Shown here piece by piece: positions 24,921-33,749 of a stretch of 64,000 nt of DNA (position 1 is the first letter of the stretch; every line of letters starts with the position of its first letter). The notes beneath the pieces were generated by a model. It had not been told where the DNA came from and did not search any database. It worked only from the letters and a program-made list of their open reading frames with translations. This DNA is from GCA-2688265 sp964527395 (GTDB lineage Archaea; Nanobdellota; Nanobdellia; Woesearchaeales; GW2011-AR9). Both the position numbers and the translations under genes were made by a program. The stretch lies in NCBI GenBank assembly GCA_964527395.1, contig CAZGQD010000003.1:34616-98615 (forward strand), in the 5' to 3' direction.

Positions 24921-26042
24921 ATGAAATTTGTAAAAATTGTATTTATATTGGTTTTATTTGTTTGTTCTTTGTTTGTTGTTTCTTGTAGTGTTGAAAATTC
25001 TGAGGGTTCTCAAGCAGATCCAGGAAAGTTTAATGGTGGAGGGGATTTTGGTGGAGAAGGCAAGACTTATGAGAAATTGATTATGTTTGCATCAATGTCA
25101 GAGGGGTCAATTTATTTTATTGATTATTTAGGAAATGAAGTTGAGAAAATTGATTTAGGTTTTGAGAAAACTTTTGCAAAAATGCAAGGTGAAAGGTTAT
25201 TTGTTAGAGCAAATGCGAATTCTAGACCATTGAATGATGTGTCTGGAGCTAAGATAGTTGAAATTGGAAGTTCAGGGGAAGAGGTTTGGGAATATCAAAA
25301 TAGTTTGTTTCACCATGATTTTGTCTTGCTTCCAAATGGAAATATTGTTGCTATAGTTTGGGAAGAGATGTCCTCTGAAGCTAAGGAAAGGCTGCCTTTT
25401 GATGCACCTAGTAAATATTATGTTGATTCTTTGTTAGAAATAGATTATGATAGTCTTGAAGTAGTATGGGAATGGCATGCGCAAGATAAAATGGAGTTAG
25501 AAAAATATGATCTTAATTCTTTTTCAATTACTGATGAGTTTTTACATCTTAATGCGATAGAATATTTGCCTGAAGGGAATAGTTTAATCTCTGAGGAAGG
25601 GTTTTTACTTAGTTCACGGACACTTAATTTAGTTTTTGCAGTTAGCAAAAGTAGTGGTGAAGTTATTTGGGAAAGTGGAAGAGAGATATTTAAGTCTCAA
25701 CATAACCCTACATTGCTTTCAAATGGAAATATTTTAGTTTTTGATAACCTTGGTGGTGAGGGAAGGACTAGTAGAGTGATTGAATTAGACCCAGGGACTT
25801 ATGAAATTGAGTGGGAGTATGCACTTAGTGAAGTAGCAGAGAAGATTAGTGGTGCCCAGAGATTGGAAAATGGGAATACTTTAGTAACAAATGGACCAAA
25901 TGGGATTTTGGTTGAAGTAGATGCTTTAGGAGAAGAGGTTTTTTCTTATGAAAGCCCATATTTTAGTGAAAATGGTAGAAATGAGCTGTTTCGGGCCTAT
26001 TCTTATGCATATGATGAGCTAAAATGGCTTTTAGAAGGGTAA
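24921..26042 (+). CDS. Lipoprotein with arylsulfotransferase-like beta-propeller
   Basis: 373 aa. Signal peptide with lipobox FVVSC, short acidic linker, then a propeller with repeated blades: FHHDFVLLPNGNIVAIVW, LEVVWEWHAQD, FLHLNAIEYLPEGNSLIS, GEVIWESGRE, SQHNPTLLSNGNILVFDN and AQRLENGNTLVTNG. The spaced HHD, HLN and QHN motifs are those of the ASST/Arylsulfotran_2 family. Found outside the cell in archaea; actual substrate unknown. Confidence 0.78.
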   Translation: MKFVKIVFILVLFVCSLFVVSCSVENSEGSQADPGKFNGGGDFGGEGKTYEKLIMFASMSEGSIYFIDYLGNEVEKIDLGFEKTFAKMQGERLFVRANANSRPLNDVSGAKIVEIGSSGEEVWEYQNSLFHHDFVLLPNGNIVAIVWEEMSSEAKERLPFDAPSKYYVDSLLEIDYDSLEVVWEWHAQDKMELEKYDLNSFSITDEFLHLNAIEYLPEGNSLISEEGFLLSSRTLNLVFAVSKSSGEVIWESGREIFKSQHNPTLLSNGNILVFDNLGGEGRTSRVIELDPGTYEIEWEYALSEVAEKISGAQRLENGNTLVTNGPNGILVEVDALGEEVFSYESPYFSENGRNELFRAYSYAYDELKWLLEG

Positions 26043-26126
26043 TCTTATGAAAATAACTTGTATTTTCAATACTTGCTCTTATGTATCGCAAGCTTTTTAA
26101 TAAGAACGTGTTTGTTCTTGTTTTGT

Positions 26127-26269
26127 GGACCTGTAGCCTAGTCTGGATATGGTTAAAATTGGTTTTTTGCTGATTTTTTCTTAGGATTCATATGGCACCA
26201 GCCTTCTAGTTAGCATGAATTTGCTGATAAGACAGCTGGGGGTCGAGGGTTCGAATCCCTCCAGGTCCG
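26127..26269 (+). tRNA. tRNA-Arg(TCT) with two introns
   Basis: Acceptor stem GGACCTG/CAGGTCC, discriminator G. The D arm GCC...GGC is interrupted by about 43 nt; a repeated ATATGG (26147-26152 and 26190-26195) leaves the exact border open. Anticodon stem CCAGC/GCTGG with loop CTTCTAA, anticodon TCT; a 25-nt insert lies at the canonical 37/38 site. T arm GAGGG TTCGAAT CCCTC. With both inserts removed the product closely matches the usual archaeal tRNA-Arg(UCU). Confidence 0.9.
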
Positions 26270-26309
26270 CTCCTAACTTTTTTATAGTTGGGAAATTGAA
26301 GATAATTGT

Positions 26310-26442
26310 GCGTCCGTGGCTAAGCGGCTAAAGTTAGCGTCTTTTTGGCGTTATTAGCATGCGGTCCCCTGCAGAGGGACAGATCGTGGGAAGTATATAG
26401 AAAAATTCTGTGTACTCACGAATTCGAGTCCCACCGGGCGCT
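26310..26442 (+). tRNA. tRNA-Cys(GCA) with two non-canonical introns
   Basis: Acceptor GCGTCCG/CGGGCGC with U73, D stem GCTAA/TTAGC, anticodon stem GTCCC/GGGAC with loop CTGCAGA (anticodon GCA), T stem GTGGG/CCCAC with T loop TTCGAGT. About 24 nt are inserted between the D stem and the anticodon stem, and 32 nt between the T-stem 5' strand and the T loop. The anticodon loop itself has no intron. The gene starts 40 nt after tRNA-Arg. Confidence 0.88.
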
Positions 26443-26473
26443 CTCTTATCTTTTTCTATTAGAAGGTTTTTTT

Positions 26474-26797
26474 ATGGGAAATTTGGTATCAATCTTGAAA
26501 AGTTCTGGGAAATTCTTTTTAGGTGGAGCAGTGGCAGTGCCTAGCATTCTAGGAGCGTTATTAGGACCAATTTATACTCTTGATTATATGAAAGATCAGC
26601 ATTGCGGAGAGTATGAAAATGCTGATGATTTTGCCAATGGAGATTTTTTTTGTATTCAGGATAATGCTAGTTTAGTAGCTGGGTATAGGGGTGACTTTTT
26701 GACAATTTCATATCTGTCTAAACCTGTTTCTGGTTTTGATTTTTCTGTGAAATATAGTGACAAATGGGGCTATGGTGACTTAGTTTCTAGTTTGTAG
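26474..26797 (+). CDS. Small hypothetical protein with N-terminal membrane segment
   Basis: 107 aa from ATG 26474; the frame is open upstream but there it runs through tRNA-Cys. A hydrophobic segment FFLGGAVAVPSILGALLGPIY is followed by a polar part with two Cys (QHCGEY, DFFCIQ). No family recognised. Confidence 0.55.
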   Translation: MGNLVSILKSSGKFFLGGAVAVPSILGALLGPIYTLDYMKDQHCGEYENADDFANGDFFCIQDNASLVAGYRGDFLTISYLSKPVSGFDFSVKYSDKWGYGDLVSSL

Positions 26798-26846
26798 ATT
26801 TATATTAAGCATAATTTTATAACATACTTTGATTCTAAAAGAGACT

Positions 26847-27953
26847 ATGAAAGGAGCAGTATCATCAGTGGACTTGTATGCATTGGTTCATGAAATGCAG
26901 TTTTTAGTAGGATCTAAGCTGCAAAAGGTATATCATCCATCGCGTGAGCTGTTTTTCTTTGAATTTCATTGTCCTGGAAAAGGTAAGCAGATACTTCGAG
27001 TGATTCCTGGGAAGCTGGTTAATTTAGGTTCTGAGAAGCAATCTGTAGTAAAACCAAGCGGGCTTAGTATGTATTTACGAAAATATTTGACTGGTGGTCG
27101 ACTGGTTAAAATTTGGCAGAAAGGAACTGAAAGAATATTAGTACTTGATTTTGAAGTTAAGAATGCTGATGAGATTAAAGTATTTCATGTAATTATTGAA
27201 TTGTTCTCTAAAGGAAATCTGATCTTTTGTTCAAGTGATTGGATAGTTATGAATCTGCTTGGTAGACAGTTGCGAGAAACTGGAGCAGTTACACATAAGA
27301 AAAAATATGAGTTTCCACCGGAAAAATTGGATTGGGCGAAACTTGTGTTTAAGGATTTTAAAGAAATATTATTGACTAGTGATAGGAAGAATCTTGCTAC
27401 AACAATTGCAGTTGAAATTGGTGTTGGGGGATTATATGCAGAGGAAATATGTGCACGTGCTGAGGTAGATGGAAAAATATTATCTGCTACATTGACTGTT
27501 GCTAAAATTAAGAAAATATTTTCTGAGTTTGAGAAATTGTTGAAGTCACTGAAATCTGCTAAAGGATATAAATATGGCAAAGAAGTTGTTCCAGTGAAGT
27601 TGGTTCAAGAGAAATATGGAGAACTTGAAACTTCTTTTGAATATTTTTATTTGGCACTAGTATCTGTTAATCCTTTAGTTAAGGAAAGTCCTTATGAGAA
27701 AAAGATTGCTAATGTTTTGCGAATTATTGAAAGACAGGAAAAAGCTGTAGATGATATTGAAGAAGGGATATCTAAGGCAACAGCTAAGGGCGAGAAAATA
27801 TATTCAGAATATTCTAAAATATCTAAGTTAATTGAGCATTGTAATGTAGTTGCTTCAGATAAGGGATGGGCTGAGCTATCTAAGGAGTTAAAAGGACTTA
27901 AGTCAATAAAACAAGTTGATTTGAAGAAGAAAATATTGACAGTTGAATTGTGA
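26847..27953 (+). CDS. RqcH/NFACT N-terminal domain protein (no NFACT-R)
   Basis: 368 aa from ATG 26847. The start MKGAVSSVDLYALVHEMQFLVGSKLQKVY and LLGRQLRETGAVTHKKKYEFPP are signatures of the NFACT-N domain, followed by an HhH-like region and the coiled-coil arms. RqcH binds stalled 50S subunits and adds alanine tails. The usual ~600-700-aa protein continues with an NFACT-R (DUF814) domain; here the frame stops after IKQVDLKKKILTVEL, right where it should begin. No DUF814 gene is seen downstream in the window. It is either a split or a reduced form. Confidence 0.85.
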   Translation: MKGAVSSVDLYALVHEMQFLVGSKLQKVYHPSRELFFFEFHCPGKGKQILRVIPGKLVNLGSEKQSVVKPSGLSMYLRKYLTGGRLVKIWQKGTERILVLDFEVKNADEIKVFHVIIELFSKGNLIFCSSDWIVMNLLGRQLRETGAVTHKKKYEFPPEKLDWAKLVFKDFKEILLTSDRKNLATTIAVEIGVGGLYAEEICARAEVDGKILSATLTVAKIKKIFSEFEKLLKSLKSAKGYKYGKEVVPVKLVQEKYGELETSFEYFYLALVSVNPLVKESPYEKKIANVLRIIERQEKAVDDIEEGISKATAKGEKIYSEYSKISKLIEHCNVVASDKGWAELSKELKGLKSIKQVDLKKKILTVEL

Positions 27954-27997
27954 TGTGAGAAATATTTTTTTGTTTTTTTAGTGATTAGATATATTCT

Positions 27998-28102
27998 TTA
28001 GAGGTTTGGGAAGAAATATTTTAGGATTATTGCTAGTAAAAAAAGAAGTACACCTCCAATTATAACATCTCTAATATCTTTAAGTAGTTTTTTCTTGTCC
28101 AT
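27998..28102 (-). CDS. 34-aa single-span membrane protein
   Basis: Starts MDKKKLLKDIRDVIIGG and continues as a single hydrophobic span, VLLFLLAIILKYFF. The start lies inside the last codons of the upstream small membrane protein, so the two are coupled. Too short for a family call. Confidence 0.55.
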   Translation of the reverse strand: MDKKKLLKDIRDVIIGGVLLFLLAIILKYFFPNL

Positions 28103-28334
28103 TTTCTGTTTTTTTGTTATTTTTAGTATTAATAAATTGTTCGATTATTTCTTTTTTTGAGGTTTCGATTTGTTCTAATAGATGCCAGTATGAAGCAATG
28201 CCTATTGAAAAAGAGATAGTGAAAATCCAAATGTACCAGTTGAAAGTAAGGCCAGTTGTGCTAAATAAACCAAAAAATATAGCAAGGACAGCTAGACTTT
28301 TCCAAACTTTTTCTAATAATGATCTTATTTTCAT
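28080..28334 (-). CDS. Small membrane protein, two spans
   Basis: 84 aa from ATG 28334 (MKIRSLLEKVWKSL). Spans VLAIFFGLFSTTGL and WYIWIFTISFSIGIASY are followed by a charged C-terminal helix EQIETSKKEIIEQF. An open extension upstream to 28445 runs through repeat C2 and is rejected. Confidence 0.55.
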   Translation of the reverse strand: MKIRSLLEKVWKSLAVLAIFFGLFSTTGLTFNWYIWIFTISFSIGIASYWHLLEQIETSKKEIIEQFINTKNNKKTENGQEKTT

Positions 28335-28434
28335 AATATTTTTTATTTTTGAAGAGTAGTTTATAACGATTTGTTGTTTGTAGAGGTTGAAGTGAATATA
28401 CATTTGCTTTTGGGTAAATGCTAGTATATTTTGG

Positions 28435-28532
28435 TATATACTCATCCGTAACTATTTTCTATAACTTGGTTACGGATTCGAGACACAGTTCCGTAAGAAA
28501 AGTTCCACTTTCTACTTACGGACCAGTATATA
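28435..28532. repeat. Family C palindromic element, copy C2
   Basis: 98 bp, identical to C3. Ends TATATACT/AGTATATA. Four arms of CCGTAA/TTACGG can pair as outer (1-4) plus inner (2-3, loop TTCGAGACACAGT) or as two side-by-side hairpins (1-2, 3-4). It stands between two divergent membrane-protein genes. Confidence 0.85.
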
Positions 28533-28578
28533 TGTACTGGAAAGTTTTATTAAGGCAAATGTAATATACTTTTTTTAG

Positions 28579-29064
28579 ATGGGTGGAAAAAGAAAAAAGC
28601 AGCTTAAATTGGTAAAGTTGCAATTAGTGCTTAGTGTCTTTTGTATGTTTTTAGCAGTTTTTGGTACCTGGTTTATTATGGAAAGAGTAATACTCGATAA
28701 GGACAATGTAAATTCAATAGATTATATAGAGTATAATGGAGTAATGGGTTTGCAAAATCAAGCAGTTTATCATGTGACTGATTTGTGGGCTGAATATGAA
28801 GAAGTAAATTTTGAGAGATATTTACAGTCAATAGGGATGTCAGAAGAAGAGTATTCTTTTTTGGATGAAAAAGACAGGGATGAAATAAGTGAAGGATATT
28901 ATAGTCAAAGTGATAGTTTTCATAATGTTCTTTTAGATGTGAATGAGATCAGTTTTATTTCTTCTTTAGCAAAACTAATGATTTTTTCACTAGGAGTTGT
29001 GTTTTTTATGATATCTTTATTGTTTAGTTTACAAGGGTATATCAAATACGAAGAAGTAAAATAA
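28579..29064 (+). CDS. Hypothetical membrane protein with extracytoplasmic loop
   Basis: 161 aa. First span at about residues 13-35 (LVLSVFCMFLAVFGTWFIM), last span at about 132-153 (LMIFSLGVVFFMISLLFSL), with an acidic loop of ~95 residues between them. No family recognised. Confidence 0.6.
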   Translation: MGGKRKKQLKLVKLQLVLSVFCMFLAVFGTWFIMERVILDKDNVNSIDYIEYNGVMGLQNQAVYHVTDLWAEYEEVNFERYLQSIGMSEEEYSFLDEKDRDEISEGYYSQSDSFHNVLLDVNEISFISSLAKLMIFSLGVVFFMISLLFSLQGYIKYEEVK

Positions 29065-29089
29065 AGACAAATCTACTTTGTATATTCTT

Positions 29090-29125
29090 GGAAACATAGT
29101 TTCCAGACGCTGAATTTAATTCAGC
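29090..29125. repeat. Family D double hairpin
   Basis: GGAAACatagTTTCC joined by AGAC to GCTGAATTtAATTCAGC. The same joint, TTTCCAGACGC, occurs inside elements A4, A5 and B1, each time between two palindromes. It lies in the 124-nt gap before the dCTP deaminase gene. Confidence 0.6.
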
Positions 29126-29188
29126 ATGTTGTAGAGGTTGTTTTTGAGTTGGGCAATGTTTTTAAGTAAAATTCTTTGATAATTTGTT

Positions 29189-30403
29189 ATGACACGTTGG
29201 GGAAAAGGTGGTGTATTGGTTTCTCAAATGATTAGGGGAATGATAGATGCAGGTAGGATTAGTTCTGATCTTGATCTTCATCCTCATGTACAACCCTCAA
29301 GTATAGATTTTCCAGTAGGAGATATAGCTTGGGAAATGAGAGGAGTAGTACTTCCTAGAAAAGGTGAGAAGATAATTGATTTGGTGGAAAAGTTTAAAGT
29401 TCCATTTGTGAAACCGCTTGATTTAGGTAGCGGAGCTATTTTGGAAAAAGGTAGAACATATCTTGTTCGTAGTGCAGTTAAGGTAAAGTTAGACAAAGGT
29501 GTTTTGGCTGAAGCTAGTCCGAAAAGTAGTATTGGAAGAGTTGATTTACATACTCGGGTGGTGTGTGATGGAAGCTGTAAATTTGATACTATTGAAGATG
29601 GATATGAAGGATATATCTATTTGTATGTTGTGTCCAATTCTTTTAGAATACATTTAGAAAAAGGTATACCTTTAACTCAAGTATTGTTTAGAGTAGGTAA
29701 TCCAGTACTTGATCCAATCGAAACTAAGATGGCTTCTGAAGTGCATGGGTTTTTTAGATCAAATTCAGGTGAAGCTTTAACGGCTAGAGTTGATCATCAA
29801 GTTCCTGGAGCGCTTATGACAGTAGATTTGACTGGCCATAATATTGTAGGATATTTTGCAAAAGATACACATACTCCATTATTTTTAAATCGGCGAGATA
29901 ACCCAGTTTCTGAGTTTTGGGAAGAAATACCTAAGCCTTCTGATGGGGCTTTGCATATGCCGCAAGGTAAGTTTGGGATATTTGTAACAAAAGAGCATGT
30001 TGCGTTTCCACCATTTGTAAGAAGTTCATCTAACAAGGCAGTAATGGAACCAGGGTATAGTGGAGTTATGATGATTTATGATCCAACAGCAGGAGAGTTT
30101 AGAGCGCATTATGCAGGGTTTTTTGATCCAGGATGGGGTTGTAACTTTAAAAAGTCGGAAGTTGATGGGAAAACAGTGTTTACTCGTATGAAAGGTAGAG
30201 TTTGGGGTGCTGGGGTACTTGAGATACGTAGTTTTGAGAAAGATAGAATCATACGTGATGGAGATCCGATATGTAGAATTGTGTATGAAAGGTTAATGGA
30301 TGTTCCTGACTTTTTGTATGGAGCAGAAGGATCTGGGTCGAATTATGGGATGCAAACTGGGCCACGGCTTGCTAAGTTTTTTGTTAGTAAAATAAATAAA
30401 TAA
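29189..30403 (+). CDS. dcd: dCTP deaminase, long two-domain form
   Basis: 404 aa, twice the usual length. The first half shows the Dcd fold: VSQMIRGMIDAGRI, VQPSSIDFPVGD, a segment with EASPKSSIGRVDLHTRVV where the catalytic Ser/Arg/Glu region lies, and GYEGYIYLYVVSNSF. The second half, starting near VDHQVPGALMTVDLTGH, repeats the fold (GYSGVMMIYDP, IRDGDPICRIVYERL), as in the proteobacterial DCD family PF06559. It makes dUTP from dCTP for dTMP synthesis. Confidence 0.82.
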   Translation: MTRWGKGGVLVSQMIRGMIDAGRISSDLDLHPHVQPSSIDFPVGDIAWEMRGVVLPRKGEKIIDLVEKFKVPFVKPLDLGSGAILEKGRTYLVRSAVKVKLDKGVLAEASPKSSIGRVDLHTRVVCDGSCKFDTIEDGYEGYIYLYVVSNSFRIHLEKGIPLTQVLFRVGNPVLDPIETKMASEVHGFFRSNSGEALTARVDHQVPGALMTVDLTGHNIVGYFAKDTHTPLFLNRRDNPVSEFWEEIPKPSDGALHMPQGKFGIFVTKEHVAFPPFVRSSSNKAVMEPGYSGVMMIYDPTAGEFRAHYAGFFDPGWGCNFKKSEVDGKTVFTRMKGRVWGAGVLEIRSFEKDRIIRDGDPICRIVYERLMDVPDFLYGAEGSGSNYGMQTGPRLAKFFVSKINK

Positions 30404-30451
30404 AATTTTTAAACAGTAGATTTTTAAATGAGGTTTTAAAATGTTTAGATT

Positions 30452-31051
30452 ATGGTAATTAAACTAATAATATCTGATATAGCAGGAGTGTTTCTTTCTA
30501 ATGCTGATCTCTCTTTGCTTAAATATTTGGCTGAAGCTAAAGGCTGTTCTGTTTTGGATGTTGAAAAGAAAATTTTACCTTGGATATATAAGTCTGAGAA
30601 AGGGGAAATTAGCGAGATTGAGTTTATAGAAGGATTTTTATTGGATCTTGGTTTGGAGTTGAGTGCAGTTGAAATTCAGAAAAAGAGGCATAGTTTAACA
30701 GTTGAACTTGAAGGGATACGTGATTTTATAGTTAAATTGAAGCAGAAATATAAAGTTGCGTTTGTGACAAATAGTAATCAGTTTGAATTTGAGCATAATA
30801 ATAATGAATTTGGTTTGTTGGAATTATTTGATTATGGAGTTTCTTCACATCAAATAGGAGCTAGGAAAACTGAGAAAAAGATATTTGAGACAGTTTTAGA
30901 GCATTTTGGTTTTGATTTTAGTGAAGTAGTGTTTTTTGATGATTCTAAGAAGAATTTAGTGGCTGCTAAGGATCTTGGGATAAATGTGATTCATTATCAG
31001 TCAGTTTTGCAGTTGCGAAAAGAGTTGGATTTGTTAGGAGTAGAGTTTTAA
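30452..31051 (+). CDS. HAD-superfamily hydrolase (IA type)
   Basis: 199 aa. Motif I is IISDIAGVFLS; the second position of the usual DxD is Ala, as in YihX-like members (D-x-G-G/N type). Motif II is FVTNSN, motif III K in GARKTEKKIFE, motif IV VVFFDDSKKNL. The helical cap is small. Probably a phosphatase; the missing second Asp may alter the reaction. Confidence 0.75.
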   Translation: MVIKLIISDIAGVFLSNADLSLLKYLAEAKGCSVLDVEKKILPWIYKSEKGEISEIEFIEGFLLDLGLELSAVEIQKKRHSLTVELEGIRDFIVKLKQKYKVAFVTNSNQFEFEHNNNEFGLLELFDYGVSSHQIGARKTEKKIFETVLEHFGFDFSEVVFFDDSKKNLVAAKDLGINVIHYQSVLQLRKELDLLGVEF

Positions 31052-31059
31052 ATGCTTTA

Positions 31060-31199
31060 TAACTTTGTTTTATAGAAATGATAGGTTAGTTCGTCACTAG
31101 TCCAAAGATGTCCATTGTCCCAAGTAATATCCTCAGGTCCCCATGATGGAGAAGAATATTGTTTAATTTTGAATAGGGCTGCATTTTGTGATAAGACTC
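31060..31199 (-). pseudogene. Possible beta-propeller blade remnant
   Basis: A 46-codon open frame without a start codon, out of frame with and overlapping the end of the methyltransferase gene. It ends ...QYSSPSWGPEDITWDN and HLWTSDELTYHFYKTKL. The S/GP/DITWD/LW.SD pattern is that of WD-type extracellular propeller blades. Another short piece, IIYWDGDKFK, ends just upstream of the methyltransferase at 31822. Low certainty. Confidence 0.3.
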
Positions 31200-31825
31200 A
31201 TTGAATCAAATCTGCGTTTTTTGGAAGTAAATTGAGAGAAGAAATTGTTGTATTGGTGATCTGTTATTTTTAGGTTTTCATTTCTGAGTAATTTGTTTAA
31301 ATATAAATAATTTATTCTTACTAGGTGAGGGTTTTCAAATTTTAGTTTAAAAATATTATCAATGTATTGAGGGATTGTGCAATCTCCTCTTATACGTTCT
31401 TGTGGTACAGTAATTATTAGGTTCCCGTTTTTTTTAAGGATCTTTTTTATTTGTTTTAGGAAAATTTTTCTTTTTTTGATGTGTTCGAGAACATGTGAGA
31501 TAATAATTAGATCAAATTTTTCTTTACTGAAAAAATCTTTATTAATTTTGAAATATTTAAAATCGCTATATGTTTTTTTTGCGTGGTTTAGAGCGTGTTC
31601 GTTGATGTCAGCTCCACATATTTCGAATTTTTTTTTAGGAAGTTTTTTTTTAATGAAATGTGGAAGGAATCCATCGTTACACCCATAATCAAGAATTCTA
31701 ATGTTGTCGTAATCACTTAATATTTTTAAGAGGTAGTTTAATTCATTTTTTTTGAATGGCATATTGTCTCTAGCAAAAGAAGTGATTTTTCTGTTAAGAA
31801 CAGAATATGATTGGTCATATATCAT
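31163..31825 (-). CDS. Class I SAM-dependent methyltransferase
   Basis: 220 aa. The SAM site reads IRILDYGCNDGFLPHFI, then GADINEHALNHAKK for motif II and FDLIIISHVLEHIKKR for motif IV, followed by KNGNLIITVPQE. The core is of the UbiE/Coq5 type. The very high Lys/Asn/Ile content and lone minus-strand position differ from the flanking housekeeping genes, so recent transfer is possible. Substrate unknown. Confidence 0.8.
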   Translation of the reverse strand: MIYDQSYSVLNRKITSFARDNMPFKKNELNYLLKILSDYDNIRILDYGCNDGFLPHFIKKKLPKKKFEICGADINEHALNHAKKTYSDFKYFKINKDFFSKEKFDLIIISHVLEHIKKRKIFLKQIKKILKKNGNLIITVPQERIRGDCTIPQYIDNIFKLKFENPHLVRINYLYLNKLLRNENLKITDHQYNNFFSQFTSKKRRFDSMSLITKCSPIQN

Positions 31826-31992
31826 TTAAATTTGTCACCGTCCCAATATATTATGAAGATTTTATTTTTTTATTTGAATCTCTTTATAAATATAACTGAA
31901 GTAGAAAACATAGGATTAATTATGGATCTTATTGGTTTGTTTATGATTTAAAACAGTAGGTTTTTAAGTAATTGAGTTCTTTTAGTTTAGTT

Positions 31993-33225
31993 ATGGTTAA
32001 GCAGAAAAATGGTGGAAAAGGCGCTAAGAAATCTGCTAAGGGTAAAGGATCTACAGAGGCTAATGTCGGACAAAGTCCTCTTGACGTTGCTTGTTCCTCA
32101 CAAAGTGTTGTAACTCCATGGGAAGTTAAAGGTAATATTGATTATGACAAACTTGTTCGGGATTTTGGGCTAGTTAAGATGTCTGAGATTAAATTGCCTG
32201 CTGTCTTTAATGAAAATGTTTTATTTCGTAGAGGTTTGATTTTTGCTGGTCGTGATTTTGATCGTATTTTGAAATGTGTCAAAAATGGGAAAGAGTTTGC
32301 CATGATGACTGGGCTGATGCCATCAGGGAAATTTCATTTTGGTCATAAAATGGTAGCAGATCAAGTTATTTTCTATCAAAAACTGGGGGCTAAAGTATAT
32401 TTGGCAGTAGCAGATGTGGAAGCTTATAATTCACGTAATCCAAATATGAAAGAATTACGTAAAGTAGCTATTCAAGAATATCTTACTAATTATGTTGCTC
32501 TAGGGCTTGATTTATCAAAGTGTGATTTTTATTTTCAGTCAGCTCGCTCATTAGATGGAGCAAAATCTAATGCGTATTATTCACTTGCAAATATGTTTGG
32601 TCGGCATGTAACTTATAATGAATTTAAGGCAGTTTATGGTGATGTTGATCCTGGGAAACTTTCTTCGTCACTCCTTCAGGCAGCAGATATGTTGCATGTT
32701 CAAGTTGCTCCTTTTTCTAAGAAACCGGTGCCTGTTATAGTTCCAGTAGGAGCTGATCAAGATCCGCACCTTCGTTTAGCACGAGATCTGGCTAAAAGGT
32801 TTAAAGAAGTTAAGTTTGTGCCACCTAGTTCAACCAATCATAAGTTTATGTCTGGTTTAAAAGGAGGTAAAATGTCTTCCTCTGACTCTAGTTCTTATAT
32901 TGCGCTTACTGATTCTGCTTTTGAGGCAGCTAGAAAGGTTAAGAAATATGCTTTTTCTGGGGGACGTGCTACACTTGAAGAGCATCGTAGACTTGGTGGC
33001 GATCCAGATATTGATGTAGCTTATCAAATGCTTTATTTTGGAATGGAGCCTGATGATAAGAAGTTGGCGAAGGTTTATGCTGATTATAAATCAGGTAAAA
33101 TGCTTAGTGGTGAGCTGAAGCAGTATTTGATTGACAAATTGACTGTATTTTTAGAAGCTCATCAAAAGAAGCGTAAAAAGGCAGCTGCTGTTGTGAAGAG
33201 ATTCATGAAGGAGAAAGGGTTTTAG
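31993..33225 (+). CDS. trpS: Tryptophanyl-tRNA synthetase
   Basis: 410 aa from ATG 31993 (MVKQKNGGKG). Class Ic synthetase: MTGLMPSGKFHFGHKMVADQ holds the HIGH-like motif near residue 112, and GGKMSSSDSSS the KMSKS-like motif near 291. VADVEAYNSRN and PVGADQDPHLRLARDLAKRF are typical of archaeal/eukaryotic TrpRS. The basic N-terminal extension may bind tRNA. A TATA-like TTTATAAATATA stands about 105 nt upstream, suggesting a leader of roughly 80 nt. Confidence 0.93.
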   Translation: MVKQKNGGKGAKKSAKGKGSTEANVGQSPLDVACSSQSVVTPWEVKGNIDYDKLVRDFGLVKMSEIKLPAVFNENVLFRRGLIFAGRDFDRILKCVKNGKEFAMMTGLMPSGKFHFGHKMVADQVIFYQKLGAKVYLAVADVEAYNSRNPNMKELRKVAIQEYLTNYVALGLDLSKCDFYFQSARSLDGAKSNAYYSLANMFGRHVTYNEFKAVYGDVDPGKLSSSLLQAADMLHVQVAPFSKKPVPVIVPVGADQDPHLRLARDLAKRFKEVKFVPPSSTNHKFMSGLKGGKMSSSDSSSYIALTDSAFEAARKVKKYAFSGGRATLEEHRRLGGDPDIDVAYQMLYFGMEPDDKKLAKVYADYKSGKMLSGELKQYLIDKLTVFLEAHQKKRKKAAAVVKRFMKEKGF

Positions 33226-33749
33226 TTTGTTTTGTTATTTTTGTTTTGTAAATAAGTTTTGATTGCGTCAAAGCCTCTTGTTCCTATTTTGTCAACAAAG
33301 TAAATTCCAACAGATGTAACGGTTGGTGATACAGAGGCTTTTTTTGTAAAATGAGAATATGCAAGCCTTGCACTGTGACAAATAGTGAAGTAAGCTGCAA
33401 ATCCTAGGCAAATTTCATCTAATCCAAAGTTATGGTTTTCTGAGAAGCTATTTAATTTTTGAGCAGCATTGTAAGCACTTTCAGGAGGATTTCTAATTCC
33501 CATTGCAGAAGTAAGGAAAATTGAGTTTGCAATTATTCCTGCAGCTATACTGTCATAAATAGAAAAAGTGTTCTCAGGTAAGTTAGCAAACTTTGCAATT
33601 TTAGCTTGGCGTTCTGGTGGTAGATGAGCTATGCCTAACATAGAAGTAGTTAAAATTGCTGCTTTGTATTTTTTAGGGTGTATTGCCCTATTTTCTGGAT
33701 TTTGAATATATTTTTCTGATAAATCTTTGACTTTTTCTATTAGCTTCAT
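33222..33749 (-). CDS. Hypothetical protein
   Basis: 175 aa, convergent with trpS and overlapping its stop by 4 nt. Moderately hydrophobic helices (YKAAILTTSMLGIAHL, SIAAGIIANSIFLTSAMG, GLDEICLGFAAYFTICHSARLAY) suggest membrane association. No family recognised. Arginine codons are AGA/AGG only. Confidence 0.6.
   Translation of the reverse strand: MKLIEKVKDLSEKYIQNPENRAIHPKKYKAAILTTSMLGIAHLPPERQAKIAKFANLPENTFSIYDSIAAGIIANSIFLTSAMGIRNPPESAYNAAQKLNSFSENHNFGLDEICLGFAAYFTICHSARLAYSHFTKKASVSPTVTSVGIYFVDKIGTRGFDAIKTYLQNKNNKTN

Noticed and set aside
26345..26473. Open frame upstream of the 107-aa protein
   Set aside because: It overlaps tRNA-Cys.
28335..28445. Longer start of the 84-aa membrane protein
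   Set aside because: The extension would translate into repeat C2; ATG 28334 gives a normal membrane protein.
31941..31975. Short ATG frame before trpS as a Trp attenuator peptide
   Set aside because: The nine codons contain no Trp and no attenuator stem is seen.
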